Positions 8,422 through 17,529 are shown, counted from the first letter of the stretch. The stretch: DNA of 64,000 bases from Flavobacterium sp. ALJ2 (GCF_015594725.1 NZ_JADNRC010000009.1:62001-126000), one strand, 5' to 3'. The notes: generated by a model not told the origin, from the letters alone. Program-made: numbers and translations.

Positions 8422-9204
8422 ATGGATTTTCAAATAGGTCTTGTAGTTGCTGGTTTAATCGTTGGTTTTATAGTAGGATTAACGGGTGTAGGAGGTGGGT
8501 CATTAATGACCCCTATTTTATTATGGTTTGGAATTCCACCAACAAAAGCAGTTGGTACCGACTTACTATATGCTGCTTTTACCAAAATGGGAGGCGTATT
8601 TGTACATCATAAAAAAGGGAATATCAACTGGAAAATTACAGGTTGGCTTACCTTGGGTAGTGTTCCTGCTTCTTTACTTACTTTATGGATTTTAAATAGT
8701 ATTAAAACAGATACCACAACTATAAATGCAGTAATAAAATATAGCTTAGGTTGGGCATTACTTTTTACATCCGTCGCTATTTTATTTAAAAAGAAACTAT
8801 TAGTACTTTCTCAAAAACATGCTGGAGATAAATTTCATAATGAAAGTAATACTCAAAATGTGTTAACGATTGCTATTGGGGTTTTATTAGGCGCAACAGT
8901 AACACTTACTTCGATTGGAGCAGGTGCATTAGGCACTGTTACTTTATTCTTTTTATATCCGCTCTTACCAACACCTCGTTTAGTAGGAACTGAGATTGCG
9001 CATGCTGTACCTTTAACTCTTGTTGCTGGAATGGGACATGCCTCAATGGGAAATTTAGATTTGATGCTTTTAGGTCAACTATTATTAGGTTCCCTTCCAG
9101 GAATTTACGTAGGTAGTATGTTGAGTGGAAAAGTCCCTGATCTGCTTCTTAGAAATGCTATTGCTATAATGTTGTTTATTGTAGGATATAAATTGATTTT
9201 CTAA
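8422..9204 (+). CDS. TauE/SafE-family permease (divergent)
   Basis: This 260-residue membrane protein has the N-terminal family motif GFIVGLTGVGGGSLMTPILL at about residues 14-33 and a pseudo-repeat GATVTLTSIGAGALGTVTL near residue 155. Around seven to eight transmembrane segments are predicted by eye. It shares only the family fold with the permease encoded divergently at 7250-8152. The pair may have different substrates or opposite directions. It stands alone, with the Rrf2 regulator convergent 35 bp downstream. Confidence 0.92.
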   Translation: MDFQIGLVVAGLIVGFIVGLTGVGGGSLMTPILLWFGIPPTKAVGTDLLYAAFTKMGGVFVHHKKGNINWKITGWLTLGSVPASLLTLWILNSIKTDTTTINAVIKYSLGWALLFTSVAILFKKKLLVLSQKHAGDKFHNESNTQNVLTIAIGVLLGATVTLTSIGAGALGTVTLFFLYPLLPTPRLVGTEIAHAVPLTLVAGMGHASMGNLDLMLLGQLLLGSLPGIYVGSMLSGKVPDLLLRNAIAIMLFIVGYKLIF

Positions 9205-9239
9205 AACAAAACTTTTTCATAAAAAAAGCACGATATTGA

Positions 9240-9650
9240 CTAAAACGCAATATCTGCCAATGAGTTATTCTCTAAAACTTTCAAAGTATTATCTCTAACT
9301 TGTGTCATTAAACGTCTTGCCGCACAAGTAGTTTCATCATCGCAATCATCACATTTTTCATAAAAATTATGACTTGCACATGGTAATAATGCAATTGGTC
9401 CTTCGAGAATACGATATACTTTGGCCATACTGATATCTTTTGGATCTTTTATCAAGTAATACCCTCCGCCTTTTCCTTTTTTGGCTCCGAGAAAACCAGA
9501 GTTCCTTAGTAACAACAAAATACTTTCCAAAAATTTTATCGAAATCTGTTCGCTTTTAGCAATTTCAGCAATTTGTACAGGCTCGTTATTTTCTCGCCTA
9601 GCCAAAAATGTTAAAGCCTTGATTCCGTATTTAGTTTTCTTTGAAAGCAT
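9240..9650 (-). CDS. Rrf2-family transcriptional regulator (IscR/CymR-like)
   Basis: This 136-residue winged-helix protein has the Rrf2 signature MLSKKTKYGIKALTFLA and EIAKSEQISIKFLESILLLLRNSGFLGAKKGKGGGYYL. Its second half contains a Cys cluster, CASHNFYEKCDDCDDETTC around residues 91-109. The spacing is reminiscent of Fe-S-binding Rrf2 members. The position between the cys operon, a sulfur permease and metZ suggests control of sulfur assimilation, as CymR does in Firmicutes. Its own promoter lies at 9686-9717. Target and ligand are inferred. Confidence 0.92.
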   Translation of the reverse strand: MLSKKTKYGIKALTFLARRENNEPVQIAEIAKSEQISIKFLESILLLLRNSGFLGAKKGKGGGYYLIKDPKDISMAKVYRILEGPIALLPCASHNFYEKCDDCDDETTCAARRLMTQVRDNTLKVLENNSLADIAF

Positions 9651-9685
9651 TTTTTTATTTTAGATTTTAGAATGTTTTTCTGCAA

Positions 9686-9717
9686 CAAAAATATACTTTT
9701 TGAATGAAGAATTACAA
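9686..9717 (-). promoter_or_regulatory. Promoter of the Rrf2 regulator gene
   Basis: The minus strand reads TTG, a 21-bp spacer, then TATTTTTG, which fits the Bacteroidota consensus. The predicted start leaves a short leader of about 30 nt before the coding start at 9650. Confidence 0.6.
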
Positions 9718-9729
9718 AAGAATAAAAAA

Positions 9730-9789
9730 TGATGATTAACGATTTAATTTCTGACCAAATATCTGAAATTAAAAAATCGTTAATCATCA
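9730..9789 (-). terminator. Long-stem terminator after metZ
   Basis: TGATGATTAACGATTT and its complement AAATCGTTAATCATCA are separated by a partly paired middle that includes TAATTTC/GAAATTA. The stem totals more than 20 bp. On the minus strand it is followed by TTTTTT. It lies 12 bp past the metZ stop and fits an intrinsic terminator for leftward transcription. Confidence 0.75.
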
Positions 9790-9801
9790 ATCAAGAAATC
9801 C

Positions 9802-10974
9802 TTATGAAAGTGCTTGCTCCAAATCAGCAATTACATCTTTTACTGTTTCTAAACCAACAGAAACACGCACTAATCCTTGTGTAATACCAACTGCCAGCTG
9901 ATCTTCTACAGACAATTTACTATGAGTAGTTGATGCAGGATGCGTAACAATTGTTCTTGTATCTCCAATATTAGCAGATAGTGAACATAATTTTATTTTA
10001 TCTAAAAATTTTCTACCAGCTTCTATTCCGCCTTTTATTTCAAATGCAATAATATTACCTCCTAAAAGCATTTGCTTTTTGGCGATTTCATATTGCGGAT
10101 GCGATTTCAAAAACGGGTATCTTATGCTGTTTACATTTGGATGTGCTTCTAGAAACTCAGCAACTTTAAGTGCATTCTCGCAATGTTTCTCCACACGCAC
10201 AACTAATGTTTCTAAGCTTTTTGATAAAATCCAAGCATTAAATGGTGATAAAGCTGGTCCTGTATTTCTCGAAAACAAATAAATTTGTCTGATTAAATCT
10301 TCTCTCCCTACTGTTACTCCTCCTAAAACACGTCCTTGACCATCGATTAATTTAGTAGCAGAATGTACTACCAAATGTGCTCCATGTTTTATAGGCTGTT
10401 GAATATATGGCGTTGCAAAACAATTATCGATAATTAAAATCAAATTGTGTTTTTTTGCAATTGTTCCAAGTAACTCCAAATCGATTACATCGACACCAGG
10501 ATTTGTAGGCGACTCAGCATATAATATTTTTGTATTTGGTTTAATAAAACTCTCAATAGTTTCTGGTTTATTAATATCAAAATATGAAGTCTCAATATTC
10601 CATTTTGGAAAATAAGTTACAAACAACGCATGAGTTGAACCAAAAACACTACTCGCAGACACAATATGATCTCCCGCATTTAATAAAGCTGCAAAAGTAG
10701 AATATACTGCTGCCATTCCTGTTGCAAAAGCATAGCCAGCTTCAGCACCTTCCATTTTACAAATCTTATCTACAAATTCAGTTGTATTTGGATTACTAAA
10801 ACGACTATAAATATTTCTGTCTTTCTCTTCTGTAAAAGAAGCTCGCATATCTTCGGCATCTTCAAATACAAAACTTGATGATAGGTATAATGGCACCGAA
10901 TGCTCTAAATACTGTGTTCTTTCTAATTGTGTTCTTATGGCTTGGGTTTCAAAACCAAATTCTTGTTCGTTCAT
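9802..10974 (-). CDS. metZ: O-succinylhomoserine sulfhydrylase-like trans-sulfuration enzyme
   Basis: This 390-residue PLP enzyme of the Cys/Met metabolism family incorporates sulfide into activated homoserine to form homocysteine. SSSFVFEDAEDMRASF and YSRFSNPNTTEFVDKI mark the N-terminal region. The PLP lysine is in VVHSATKLIDGQGRVLGG near residue 206, and SLSANIGDTRTIVTHPASTTHS is near the C terminus. The start at 10974 (MNEQEFGFETQ) fits homologues better than an upstream in-frame ATG at 11007. Acyl specificity (acetyl or succinyl) cannot be settled; the metX in this region suggests acetyl. It probably ends the leftward metX-thrA unit or has its own promoter. Confidence 0.88.
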   Translation of the reverse strand: MNEQEFGFETQAIRTQLERTQYLEHSVPLYLSSSFVFEDAEDMRASFTEEKDRNIYSRFSNPNTTEFVDKICKMEGAEAGYAFATGMAAVYSTFAALLNAGDHIVSASSVFGSTHALFVTYFPKWNIETSYFDINKPETIESFIKPNTKILYAESPTNPGVDVIDLELLGTIAKKHNLILIIDNCFATPYIQQPIKHGAHLVVHSATKLIDGQGRVLGGVTVGREDLIRQIYLFSRNTGPALSPFNAWILSKSLETLVVRVEKHCENALKVAEFLEAHPNVNSIRYPFLKSHPQYEIAKKQMLLGGNIIAFEIKGGIEAGRKFLDKIKLCSLSANIGDTRTIVTHPASTTHSKLSVEDQLAVGITQGLVRVSVGLETVKDVIADLEQALS

Positions 10975-11137
10975 TTTTTTTGTTTTTTGTAAAGAGCTAT
11001 TACACAAAGAGTCTCAAAGGGAGCGCAAAGATTCGCTAAGTCTCTTGATACAAACTTAAACTCAACAGTTCTTTTACTATTTTATAATAGCTAGCCAAAG
11101 AATTATCTCATTCTCTAATTGACTAATTTTCTAATTC

Positions 11138-11563
11138 TTATAATTCCTCATTGTTTAAAACCACTTTGTATTTTATTGTGGCTGTTGGCTCGACTGTTTT
11201 ACCAACTGAACAGTATTTATCAAAAGAAAGTTGTGCAGCTCGTTGTGCTTTTTCTGGATTGATATCTCCTTCTAAATAAAAAACCACAAAGATTTCTTTA
11301 AAAGGTTTGGCTTCTCCAATTTGAACACGAGTTCCTTCGACCTCAGCATTAAATGAAGTGATTTCCTGACGTTGTTTCTTCAAAATCGAAATCATATCAA
11401 TAGCGCTGCATCCTGCAACTCCCATCAATACTAATTCCATCGGGCTTGCTCCTAAATCGCTTCCGCCAAATTCGGCTCTGCTGTCTACGTCAACTACATG
11501 GCCACGCTCATTTTTGAGTTTAAAATGAAATGCGTCGTTTACTCTGTTTAAGGTTACTTTCAT
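11138..11563 (-). CDS. OsmC-family peroxiredoxin-like protein
   Basis: This 141-residue protein has the two reactive cysteines of the OsmC/Ohr superfamily, in VLMGVAGCSAIDMISILKKQRQ near residue 50 and FDKYCSVGKTV near residue 116. GSDLGASPMELVL precedes the first. Such proteins detoxify organic hydroperoxides or handle sulfur species. Here it lies 38 bp after an ankyrin lipoprotein gene in the leftward methionine gene series. Its substrate is unknown. Confidence 0.93.
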   Translation of the reverse strand: MKVTLNRVNDAFHFKLKNERGHVVDVDSRAEFGGSDLGASPMELVLMGVAGCSAIDMISILKKQRQEITSFNAEVEGTRVQIGEAKPFKEIFVVFYLEGDINPEKAQRAAQLSFDKYCSVGKTVEPTATIKYKVVLNNEEL

Positions 11564-11601
11564 AGTATTCTATTCTAGGTTATTTTCTTTTTTTTCACAA
11601 T

Positions 11602-12945
11602 CTATTCAAAAAGACTTAAAATCTTTTTATCACCAGTTCTATCTGCTGATTCCTCGGCATACATTTTTGCTGTTTTCCCATAAACATCTACACCATCTTT
11701 ACTTGCACCATTTTCTATTAAAAGGCTGGCAATATCTACTGTGTTAAATTGAGCCGCTTTCATCAAAGCTGTTCTTTTATCATTGTTTATAAAGTTGACA
11801 TTTGCACCTTTATCAATCAATAATTTTACAATTTTATAGCTTCCATTAAAACTGGTTAATGAATAATAAAGAACACTTTCTCCATTCGGATTTTCGATAT
11901 TAACATCAGCACCATTATCTATTAAATAAGCCGCAATTTCATCCTTAGTATTAAATCCTGCTTCAAACAATGGCGGAATTCCATTCATGGCTTTTCTTTT
12001 ATTAACATCTGCTCCATTTTCAACCAAAAACTTTACTTTTTCAATACTTCCGCTATATACAGCATCTACTAAAGGGACATTTTTATTATTTACTATAGCC
12101 CCTTTACTTACCAAATAACGAATTAATGCTACATCTTGAAAAGTATTCCCAGCAGCAAACTCTAAAGCTGTATAACCACTATCTGATTCAAGATTTACAT
12201 TGCCTCCTTTTTTAATAATCTTTTTAACGGATGTTGTATCATTTTTTCTACATGCCCACATTAATGGTGTTTGTTGATGTTTTGGGTCTACAAAACGAAC
12301 ATCACCCCCTAAATCAATGATTCTATGCGCAATAGTAGATTTAATACTGTCAGAATAAAAAGCTTCCATCAAAACTGATCTCCCCGTTTCTGTAGAGAAC
12401 GTATTTAAATCAGCTCCTTTATTAATTAATTTTAATGACAAATCATTCAAGTCATAAGCCAATGCCCATTGTAATGCACTCATCCCGCTATTATCCTTTC
12501 CAATATTCACATCTGCACCATTTTCTAACAACAGCAAAGCAATTTCTTCGTAGTTATTAGCACAAGCCAAAAATAAGGCACTGTGCCCAACCGCATTTAC
12601 TGCGTTTACATCTGCCTTTTTTGATAAAAGAAATTTCGCAACTTCAGCTTTATTATGAAAAACAGCATACATCAAAAGCGTCCAGTCTTTATCTGATCTG
12701 TTTTCTTTTCCTTCCTCTCTACTGCCTCTGGTATAGCCTTTGCATCTTGCATTAGGATCTCCTCCTTTATCAATATATTGCTTTACTTTTTGTAAATCAC
12801 CTTCTTTAATTGCTTCAACAGCTTCCTTAGATCCATACACAAATGCTATTTTAGGAACAACCGTTGCTGGTTTTTCTTTTTTACATGATATTATAAAACC
12901 AATACATAATACTATCAATACTATACTTTTGTTTAGATAATTCAT
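11602..12945 (-). CDS. Ankyrin-repeat lipoprotein
   Basis: This 447-residue protein begins with a hydrophobic segment and a lipobox ending FIISC at residues 17-21, so it should be a lipid-anchored periplasmic-side protein. Around ten ankyrin repeats follow. Recurrent units such as KADVNAVNAVGHSALFLAC, GADVNIGKDNSGMSALQWA and GANVNFINNDKRTALMKAA run to the C terminus. Ankyrin stacks bind proteins, but the partner is unknown. It is 7 bp from the preceding small secreted-protein gene and 38 bp before the OsmC gene. It therefore appears to be a passenger of the methionine operon. Confidence 0.9.
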   Translation of the reverse strand: MNYLNKSIVLIVLCIGFIISCKKEKPATVVPKIAFVYGSKEAVEAIKEGDLQKVKQYIDKGGDPNARCKGYTRGSREEGKENRSDKDWTLLMYAVFHNKAEVAKFLLSKKADVNAVNAVGHSALFLACANNYEEIALLLLENGADVNIGKDNSGMSALQWALAYDLNDLSLKLINKGADLNTFSTETGRSVLMEAFYSDSIKSTIAHRIIDLGGDVRFVDPKHQQTPLMWACRKNDTTSVKKIIKKGGNVNLESDSGYTALEFAAGNTFQDVALIRYLVSKGAIVNNKNVPLVDAVYSGSIEKVKFLVENGADVNKRKAMNGIPPLFEAGFNTKDEIAAYLIDNGADVNIENPNGESVLYYSLTSFNGSYKIVKLLIDKGANVNFINNDKRTALMKAAQFNTVDIASLLIENGASKDGVDVYGKTAKMYAEESADRTGDKKILSLFE

Positions 12946-12952
12946 ATAAATC

Positions 12953-13510
12953 TTATTTGTCCTTTTTATCTAATTTACCCCAATATTCTAAAACTTGCTT
13001 TTTAGATTCTGCATCTAAAGAATTAAAATTAGGAGAGAATTTATCTATTTTAAAATCATCTGAAACACTGGATTCAATCGTGTAAAATTGATCTTTTTGC
13101 GAAAAAATTAAATGAACGGAATGTTGTTTAAAATCAGCGTCATAAAGTCCGTAAATAAAAAGCGCATCAACACTCTTGTCTTTATTATAATCTCCAAAAG
13201 CTTTTCTGCTTCCCCAAGCCGAAATGATTCCGTTATGGTTTACTTCAAGAATAGATTTTACTTCCCATTTATGATTAACTTTTGTAAATCTTTGAAAATA
13301 CATTTTATCAGGATTTGCATTTTTTTCAATCTTAGAAAAAATAAATACATTATCCTCGTTTTCTGGAGAGTTAACCTCATCTATTTGAATTGCCCTAACT
13401 CCTTTGTATGGGAAAATTTCTTGGGTATAACTGTCTTTGTTTCTAATAATATTCGAAACTTGGGCAGTAATAACATTTGTAAATAATAAAAATAAAAGAA
13501 GTTTTTTCAT
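12953..13510 (-). CDS. Secreted protein of unknown function
   Basis: This 185-residue protein starts with a signal peptide, MKKLLLFLLFTNVITAQ, cleaved probably after Ala-Gln. The rest is hydrophilic with aromatic beta-type segments (KMYFQRFTKVNHKWEVKSI, GSRKAFGDYNKDKSVDALFIYGLYD). DYNKDKSVDALF has the look of a calcium-type or FG-GAP-like DxNxDxxxD loop, but one copy proves nothing. It sits between thrA (34 bp) and the ankyrin lipoprotein (7 bp). A functional link with the latter in the envelope is possible. Confidence 0.8.
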   Translation of the reverse strand: MKKLLLFLLFTNVITAQVSNIIRNKDSYTQEIFPYKGVRAIQIDEVNSPENEDNVFIFSKIEKNANPDKMYFQRFTKVNHKWEVKSILEVNHNGIISAWGSRKAFGDYNKDKSVDALFIYGLYDADFKQHSVHLIFSQKDQFYTIESSVSDDFKIDKFSPNFNSLDAESKKQVLEYWGKLDKKDK

Positions 13511-13544
13511 CTTTTTGATATATGTTTTTTATGGGTTTCGTAAA

Positions 13545-15959
13545 CTATTCTTTATCTGATAATCTCAAGATATCTCCAAAGACACCTCTTGCTGTTACCG
13601 CAGATCCGGCTCCGGCTCCTTGTATTACGATAGGTCTGTCTCCATACGATTCTGTATAAATTTCAAAGAAAGAATCAGATCCTTTTAATCCTCCCAATGC
13701 TGTATCCGAAGGTACCGAAACTAATTTTACTTCCAAAACTCCTTTATCATTTTGTAAATCACCCGACAACTCCCCTATGTATCTTAATACATGATTTGGC
13801 TTTTGATCCTTTTTTATCTTGTCATAAACTGGATCAAACTCTTTTAATTTAGTCAAGAAATCAGTAACGTTTCCTTCACGTAAATGTTCTGGAATTAAAT
13901 TCTGAATTGAGATTTCTTCAAATTCATTTTGCAAATCTAGTTCTCTAGCTAAAATTAGTAATTTTCTGCCAACATCATTACCACATAAATCCTCACGTGG
14001 ATCTGGTTCTGTATATCCGTTGTCAATTGCTTCTTTCAGTATATCGCTAAACGGAGCGTCTTTGGCAGAAAAATTATTGAATAAATAACTCAACGTTCCA
14101 GAGAAAACTCCTTTTATTTTGGTAATATTTTCACCTGAAAGGTGTAATAATTTTATAGTATCAATTAATGGTAATCCTGCTCCAACATTGGTTTCATACA
14201 AATAATTCTTTTGATTGTCTGCCAATGCTTTTCTTAGCTCTTTATAAAAACCATAACTAAGTGTATTCGCTACTTTATTTGATGAAATCAAGTCGAAACT
14301 ACTCTCTATCAATGAAATATAATTTTCAACAAAAGTAGCACTTGCCGTATTATCAATAGCAATTAAATTTTCTAAGTGATGCTCATTTGCGTAAGCGATA
14401 ACATCATTGATTGTGTAAGCAACTCCATTGTTCTCAATATCTTTTTTCCAATCTGCAGTAACTCCTTTTTTATTTAAAAGCACTTTTTTAGAATTGGCGA
14501 TAGCAAAAACATTCAGCTTGATGTCTTTACGTTTTTCGATACTTGCTGCTGAAGCCAAGATTTGGTTTATCAAAGTTCCACCAACTAATCCGTGACCAAA
14601 AACGGCAATATTAATTTTCTTTGAAACTCCAAAAATCTCTCCGTGAATTACATTAAGTGCTTTATTTAGTTCTGATTTTTTAACTACCAAACTCACGTTT
14701 TTACCCGTAACAGTATTATTAAACAAAATCGGAACAATTTTATTTTTGATTAAAGCCGTGTATGGCTTATGGAACGTACTTAAATCCTGTCCTATTATCG
14801 AAATTACCGAAACATTATCGGTTACTGTAATCTGGTTAACATCTTTAGAATAAAAATCGTTTTCAAACTCTTTTTCTAATTCTATCATTGCTGTTGTTGC
14901 TTTATCTGTTGCAACAACAAGCCCAATCCCTCTTTCTGATGAACCTTGTGAAATGATACTAACACTAATATCATTATCTCCCATTACTTTAAAAATACGA
15001 GCATCAACACCTGCTTTACCAAGTAATCCACGACCTTCAAGATTAACTAATGATAGGTTTTCTAACACCGATAGTGTTTTAATTCCTTCTTTAGCTGAAT
15101 CTGACGTAATTAATGTTCCTTGATTTTCATGATTGAAAGTATTTAAAATACGAAGCGGAATACTTTTTTCGATTAACGGGATTATCGTTTTTGCATGCAA
15201 AATAGTAGCTCCAAAATTGGCCAACTCATTTGCTTCATTAAATGATAAATATTCTATTTTTTTGGCATCACTTACTAAATCTGGATTTGCAGTATATATT
15301 CCATCAACGTGTGTAAAATTCTGAAGCTCTTCGGCATCTAAATAATTTGCCAATAACGAAGCAGTATAATTACTTCCGTTTCTACCTAGAGTGGTTGTAT
15401 CGTTATTATTGTTTGAACCTATGAAACCTGTAACAACATTTACAGTAGAACCATTATGTTGTTTAAAATAGTTGATTACATTTTTCTTTGATAATTGCTC
15501 CAAAAGTTGTGCATCACCAAATTTAGAATCTGTTTTAAGTAACTCTCTTGAATCGGCAAAATTTGCAGGAACTCCTTTTTCGATTAAAATTGCTGTCAAT
15601 AATTTAGCCGAAAGTAATTCTCCTTTTGAAAGGATTTGATCTTTTATCTTCTTGCTATAATCTCCAATTAAACTAACGCCTTCAAAAAGTTTATCCAAAA
15701 CATTAAACTCTTCCGAGAAATCTACGTTTGAATACTCTGAAATCTGGTATGTTTTAAAACTTTCTAATAATGGTTTGTAATTTCCATTTTTAGAAGCAAT
15801 TGTCAATATATCTTCTAGCTCATCTGTTGCGTTCCCACGAGCAGAAACAACTACGGCAATTTTCTCGCCTTGATTTATTTTATCAATAATTATCGAAACT
15901 ACTTTATTTAGTCCTTCTCCGTTTGATAATGATTTACCTCCAAATTTTAATATTTTCAT
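13545..15959 (-). CDS. thrA: Bifunctional aspartate kinase / homoserine dehydrogenase
   Basis: This 804-residue fusion catalyses the first and third steps of the aspartate pathway toward Met and Thr. The kinase part starts MKILKFGGKSLSNGEG and includes GRNGSNYTASLLANYL. ACT regulatory segments (LVNLEGRGLLGKAGVDARIF, DNDISVSIISQGSSERGI) follow. From about residue 450 the NAD(P) motif in NIAVFGHGLVGGTLINQIL opens the dehydrogenase, with YTEPDPREDLCGNDVGRKL near residue 660. It is 17 bp after metX and certainly co-transcribed, so it falls under the S-box riboswitch upstream of metX. Confidence 0.97.
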   Translation of the reverse strand: MKILKFGGKSLSNGEGLNKVVSIIIDKINQGEKIAVVVSARGNATDELEDILTIASKNGNYKPLLESFKTYQISEYSNVDFSEEFNVLDKLFEGVSLIGDYSKKIKDQILSKGELLSAKLLTAILIEKGVPANFADSRELLKTDSKFGDAQLLEQLSKKNVINYFKQHNGSTVNVVTGFIGSNNNNDTTTLGRNGSNYTASLLANYLDAEELQNFTHVDGIYTANPDLVSDAKKIEYLSFNEANELANFGATILHAKTIIPLIEKSIPLRILNTFNHENQGTLITSDSAKEGIKTLSVLENLSLVNLEGRGLLGKAGVDARIFKVMGDNDISVSIISQGSSERGIGLVVATDKATTAMIELEKEFENDFYSKDVNQITVTDNVSVISIIGQDLSTFHKPYTALIKNKIVPILFNNTVTGKNVSLVVKKSELNKALNVIHGEIFGVSKKINIAVFGHGLVGGTLINQILASAASIEKRKDIKLNVFAIANSKKVLLNKKGVTADWKKDIENNGVAYTINDVIAYANEHHLENLIAIDNTASATFVENYISLIESSFDLISSNKVANTLSYGFYKELRKALADNQKNYLYETNVGAGLPLIDTIKLLHLSGENITKIKGVFSGTLSYLFNNFSAKDAPFSDILKEAIDNGYTEPDPREDLCGNDVGRKLLILARELDLQNEFEEISIQNLIPEHLREGNVTDFLTKLKEFDPVYDKIKKDQKPNHVLRYIGELSGDLQNDKGVLEVKLVSVPSDTALGGLKGSDSFFEIYTESYGDRPIVIQGAGAGSAVTARGVFGDILRLSDKE

Positions 15960-15976
15960 AGTATGTGTGTTGTATT

Positions 15977-16981
15977 TTATGTTGCTCTAAAAATAGATGC
16001 AAGCAAATTATCTAATTGTTTGTACTCGATTAAAAAAGCATCATGTCCGTGAACAGAATTTATTTCGCTATAAGAAACATTTTCTTTGAACTTTTTTAAT
16101 TCCTGATAAGTTTCCTGATTTTCCTTTGCAGTAAAAAACAAATCCGAATTAATTCCTATGATATGAATATCGGCAGTTGTTTTTGATAGTAAAGTTTTAA
16201 AATCAGCAGTATTTCTTGTAATATCAATTGTTTTAAGCAACTGATTCATTAATTTATATGATGAGATTTGATACCTTTTTTGCAATTTTTTCCCATGATG
16301 ACCTAACCAACTTTCTACATTAAAAATTGCCAATTCTTCATTTTTGGTTCTCTGAAATTTTTCTTTGAAAGAATCTGGCGAACGATAGCATAACATCGCA
16401 TGTATTCGCGCATCTTCTATTGGTCTTGAAGAATTGTTTAGGATTTGCTCTTGCAAATAGCAATTTGCAATCAACCAATCGGTTGCTTTCCAGTCGGTTG
16501 CAATAGGTATTAAATGTTTAGTAATTTGGGGTTCTAATGCCAGTATTTCCCATGCGATTCCGCCACCTACAGAACCGCCTATAATTGCATATAGCTGATT
16601 GATTTTTAAAAACTCAATACCTTCTATAAAAATTCGAGCTATATCTCTGGCTGTAAAATCAGTATGATTTTCAATAGAGGTGTCATTAAATCCATTTCCT
16701 GGAACATTAAAGGCTAGAATTGTATATTTAGCAGTATCAATGGTTTTAGTATCGCCAATCAAGTCATTCCACCAGCCATTTTCGCCCGTAACCTGAGCAT
16801 TTCCTGTTAATGCATGATTTACCAAAACTATAGGCGCCGTGTGTAACGGTAAACCAAAAAGTTCATAACTTAGGTTAATCGTTGCATACGAAGCACCACT
16901 CTCAGTGATAAAATTGCTTAATGTAATCGGGTTGATTTTATTTTCCAATTTCAAATCTTTTGTAATTTTTGATTTGTACAT
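15977..16981 (-). CDS. metX: Homoserine O-acetyltransferase (alpha/beta hydrolase fold)
   Basis: This 334-residue enzyme acylates homoserine, the first committed step to methionine. Hydrolase-fold landmarks are VLVNHALTGNAQVTGENGWWNDLIG and the nucleophile elbow GGSVGGGIAWE with Ser near residue 137. The acid residue is in IIGINSDLFF and the histidine in SVHGHDAFLIE. It is directly preceded by a SAM-I riboswitch, and by two tandem leader/terminator modules and a small ORF further upstream. thrA follows by 17 bp. Layered transcriptional control is therefore expected. Confidence 0.95.
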   Translation of the reverse strand: MYKSKITKDLKLENKINPITLSNFITESGASYATINLSYELFGLPLHTAPIVLVNHALTGNAQVTGENGWWNDLIGDTKTIDTAKYTILAFNVPGNGFNDTSIENHTDFTARDIARIFIEGIEFLKINQLYAIIGGSVGGGIAWEILALEPQITKHLIPIATDWKATDWLIANCYLQEQILNNSSRPIEDARIHAMLCYRSPDSFKEKFQRTKNEELAIFNVESWLGHHGKKLQKRYQISSYKLMNQLLKTIDITRNTADFKTLLSKTTADIHIIGINSDLFFTAKENQETYQELKKFKENVSYSEINSVHGHDAFLIEYKQLDNLLASIFRAT

Positions 16982-17030
16982 GGAAATATTAAAAAGAAAA
17001 AACTAGAGCCAGGCTAGAGAAATTCTTTGT

Positions 17031-17135
17031 GTTATCTTTCCACGTTGGGCGTGGTAGAATGCAGCACCTTCTTCGATTTTACCGAAGGGTTGCTAAGGAT
17101 TCATAGGGTCTAATCCCTCGTCCTTTCTTTATAAC
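17031..17135 (-). promoter_or_regulatory. SAM-I (S-box) riboswitch upstream of metX
   Basis: The minus strand carries the S-box core. AAGAAAGGACGAGGGATTAG, then ACCCTATGAATCCTTAGCAA and CCC, matches the conserved AGAG-GAGGGA-GACCCUAUGAA-GCAACC series. The P1 ends are GTTAT (17135 side) and ATAAC (17031 side). P3 is bounded by GCAACC and GGTGC, and P4 is CCACG/CGTGG. Binding of SAM should reduce expression of metX-thrA. A U-rich tract follows near 16990-17000, but the short CTAG-containing stem before it is weak. The exact expression platform is therefore unclear. Confidence 0.95.
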
Positions 17136-17325
17136 ATTTCAATACGTTTTTGAACTTAATGGCACAAATTAACTACTATTTTCTTAAACGACCAAATTTT
17201 TTATTCATTTGATTTTAGTTCGTTTACAAAATAGTTCAAACAAAACAATCACGTACAAGCATCCGCTGGACATATATATCCAGAAAAAATTTATTGTTGG
17301 GTTGTATTTTATTTAAAGTTTTAAT

Positions 17326-17529
17326 TTAAATAAATAATGTTTCATTCTCAGTAGAGTACATCAAGAAAAGTAAAGAATTAGGTGCTTTTTTTCCTGCCGT
17401 CTCATCTGTAGTTTCCATCCCAAATCTTGGATGTGCCAACTCATTTGTTGTTTGAATGATTATACTTTTTTTAGTTCTAAAGAATTTAAAGAATCCGAAC
17501 CTTTTTGCTAAGTGATTTTTTGTGCTCAT
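17326..17529 (-). CDS. Small conserved-looking protein Sp1 behind the metX attenuators
   Basis: This 67-residue basic-then-acidic protein is not one I recognise. Its C terminus, NSLLFLMYSTENETLFI, is nearly the same as that of the 62-residue product at 20955-21143 (NSLLFQMYAHEDEDLFI), which argues that both are real genes. The N-terminal part has KRFGFFKFFRTKK. No signal peptide or membrane segment is evident. It starts 61 bp after a terminator-like attenuator (17590-17627) and is followed by the S-box riboswitch and metX. A role tied to methionine synthesis is inferred from position only. Confidence 0.7.
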   Translation of the reverse strand: MSTKNHLAKRFGFFKFFRTKKSIIIQTTNELAHPRFGMETTDETAGKKAPNSLLFLMYSTENETLFI

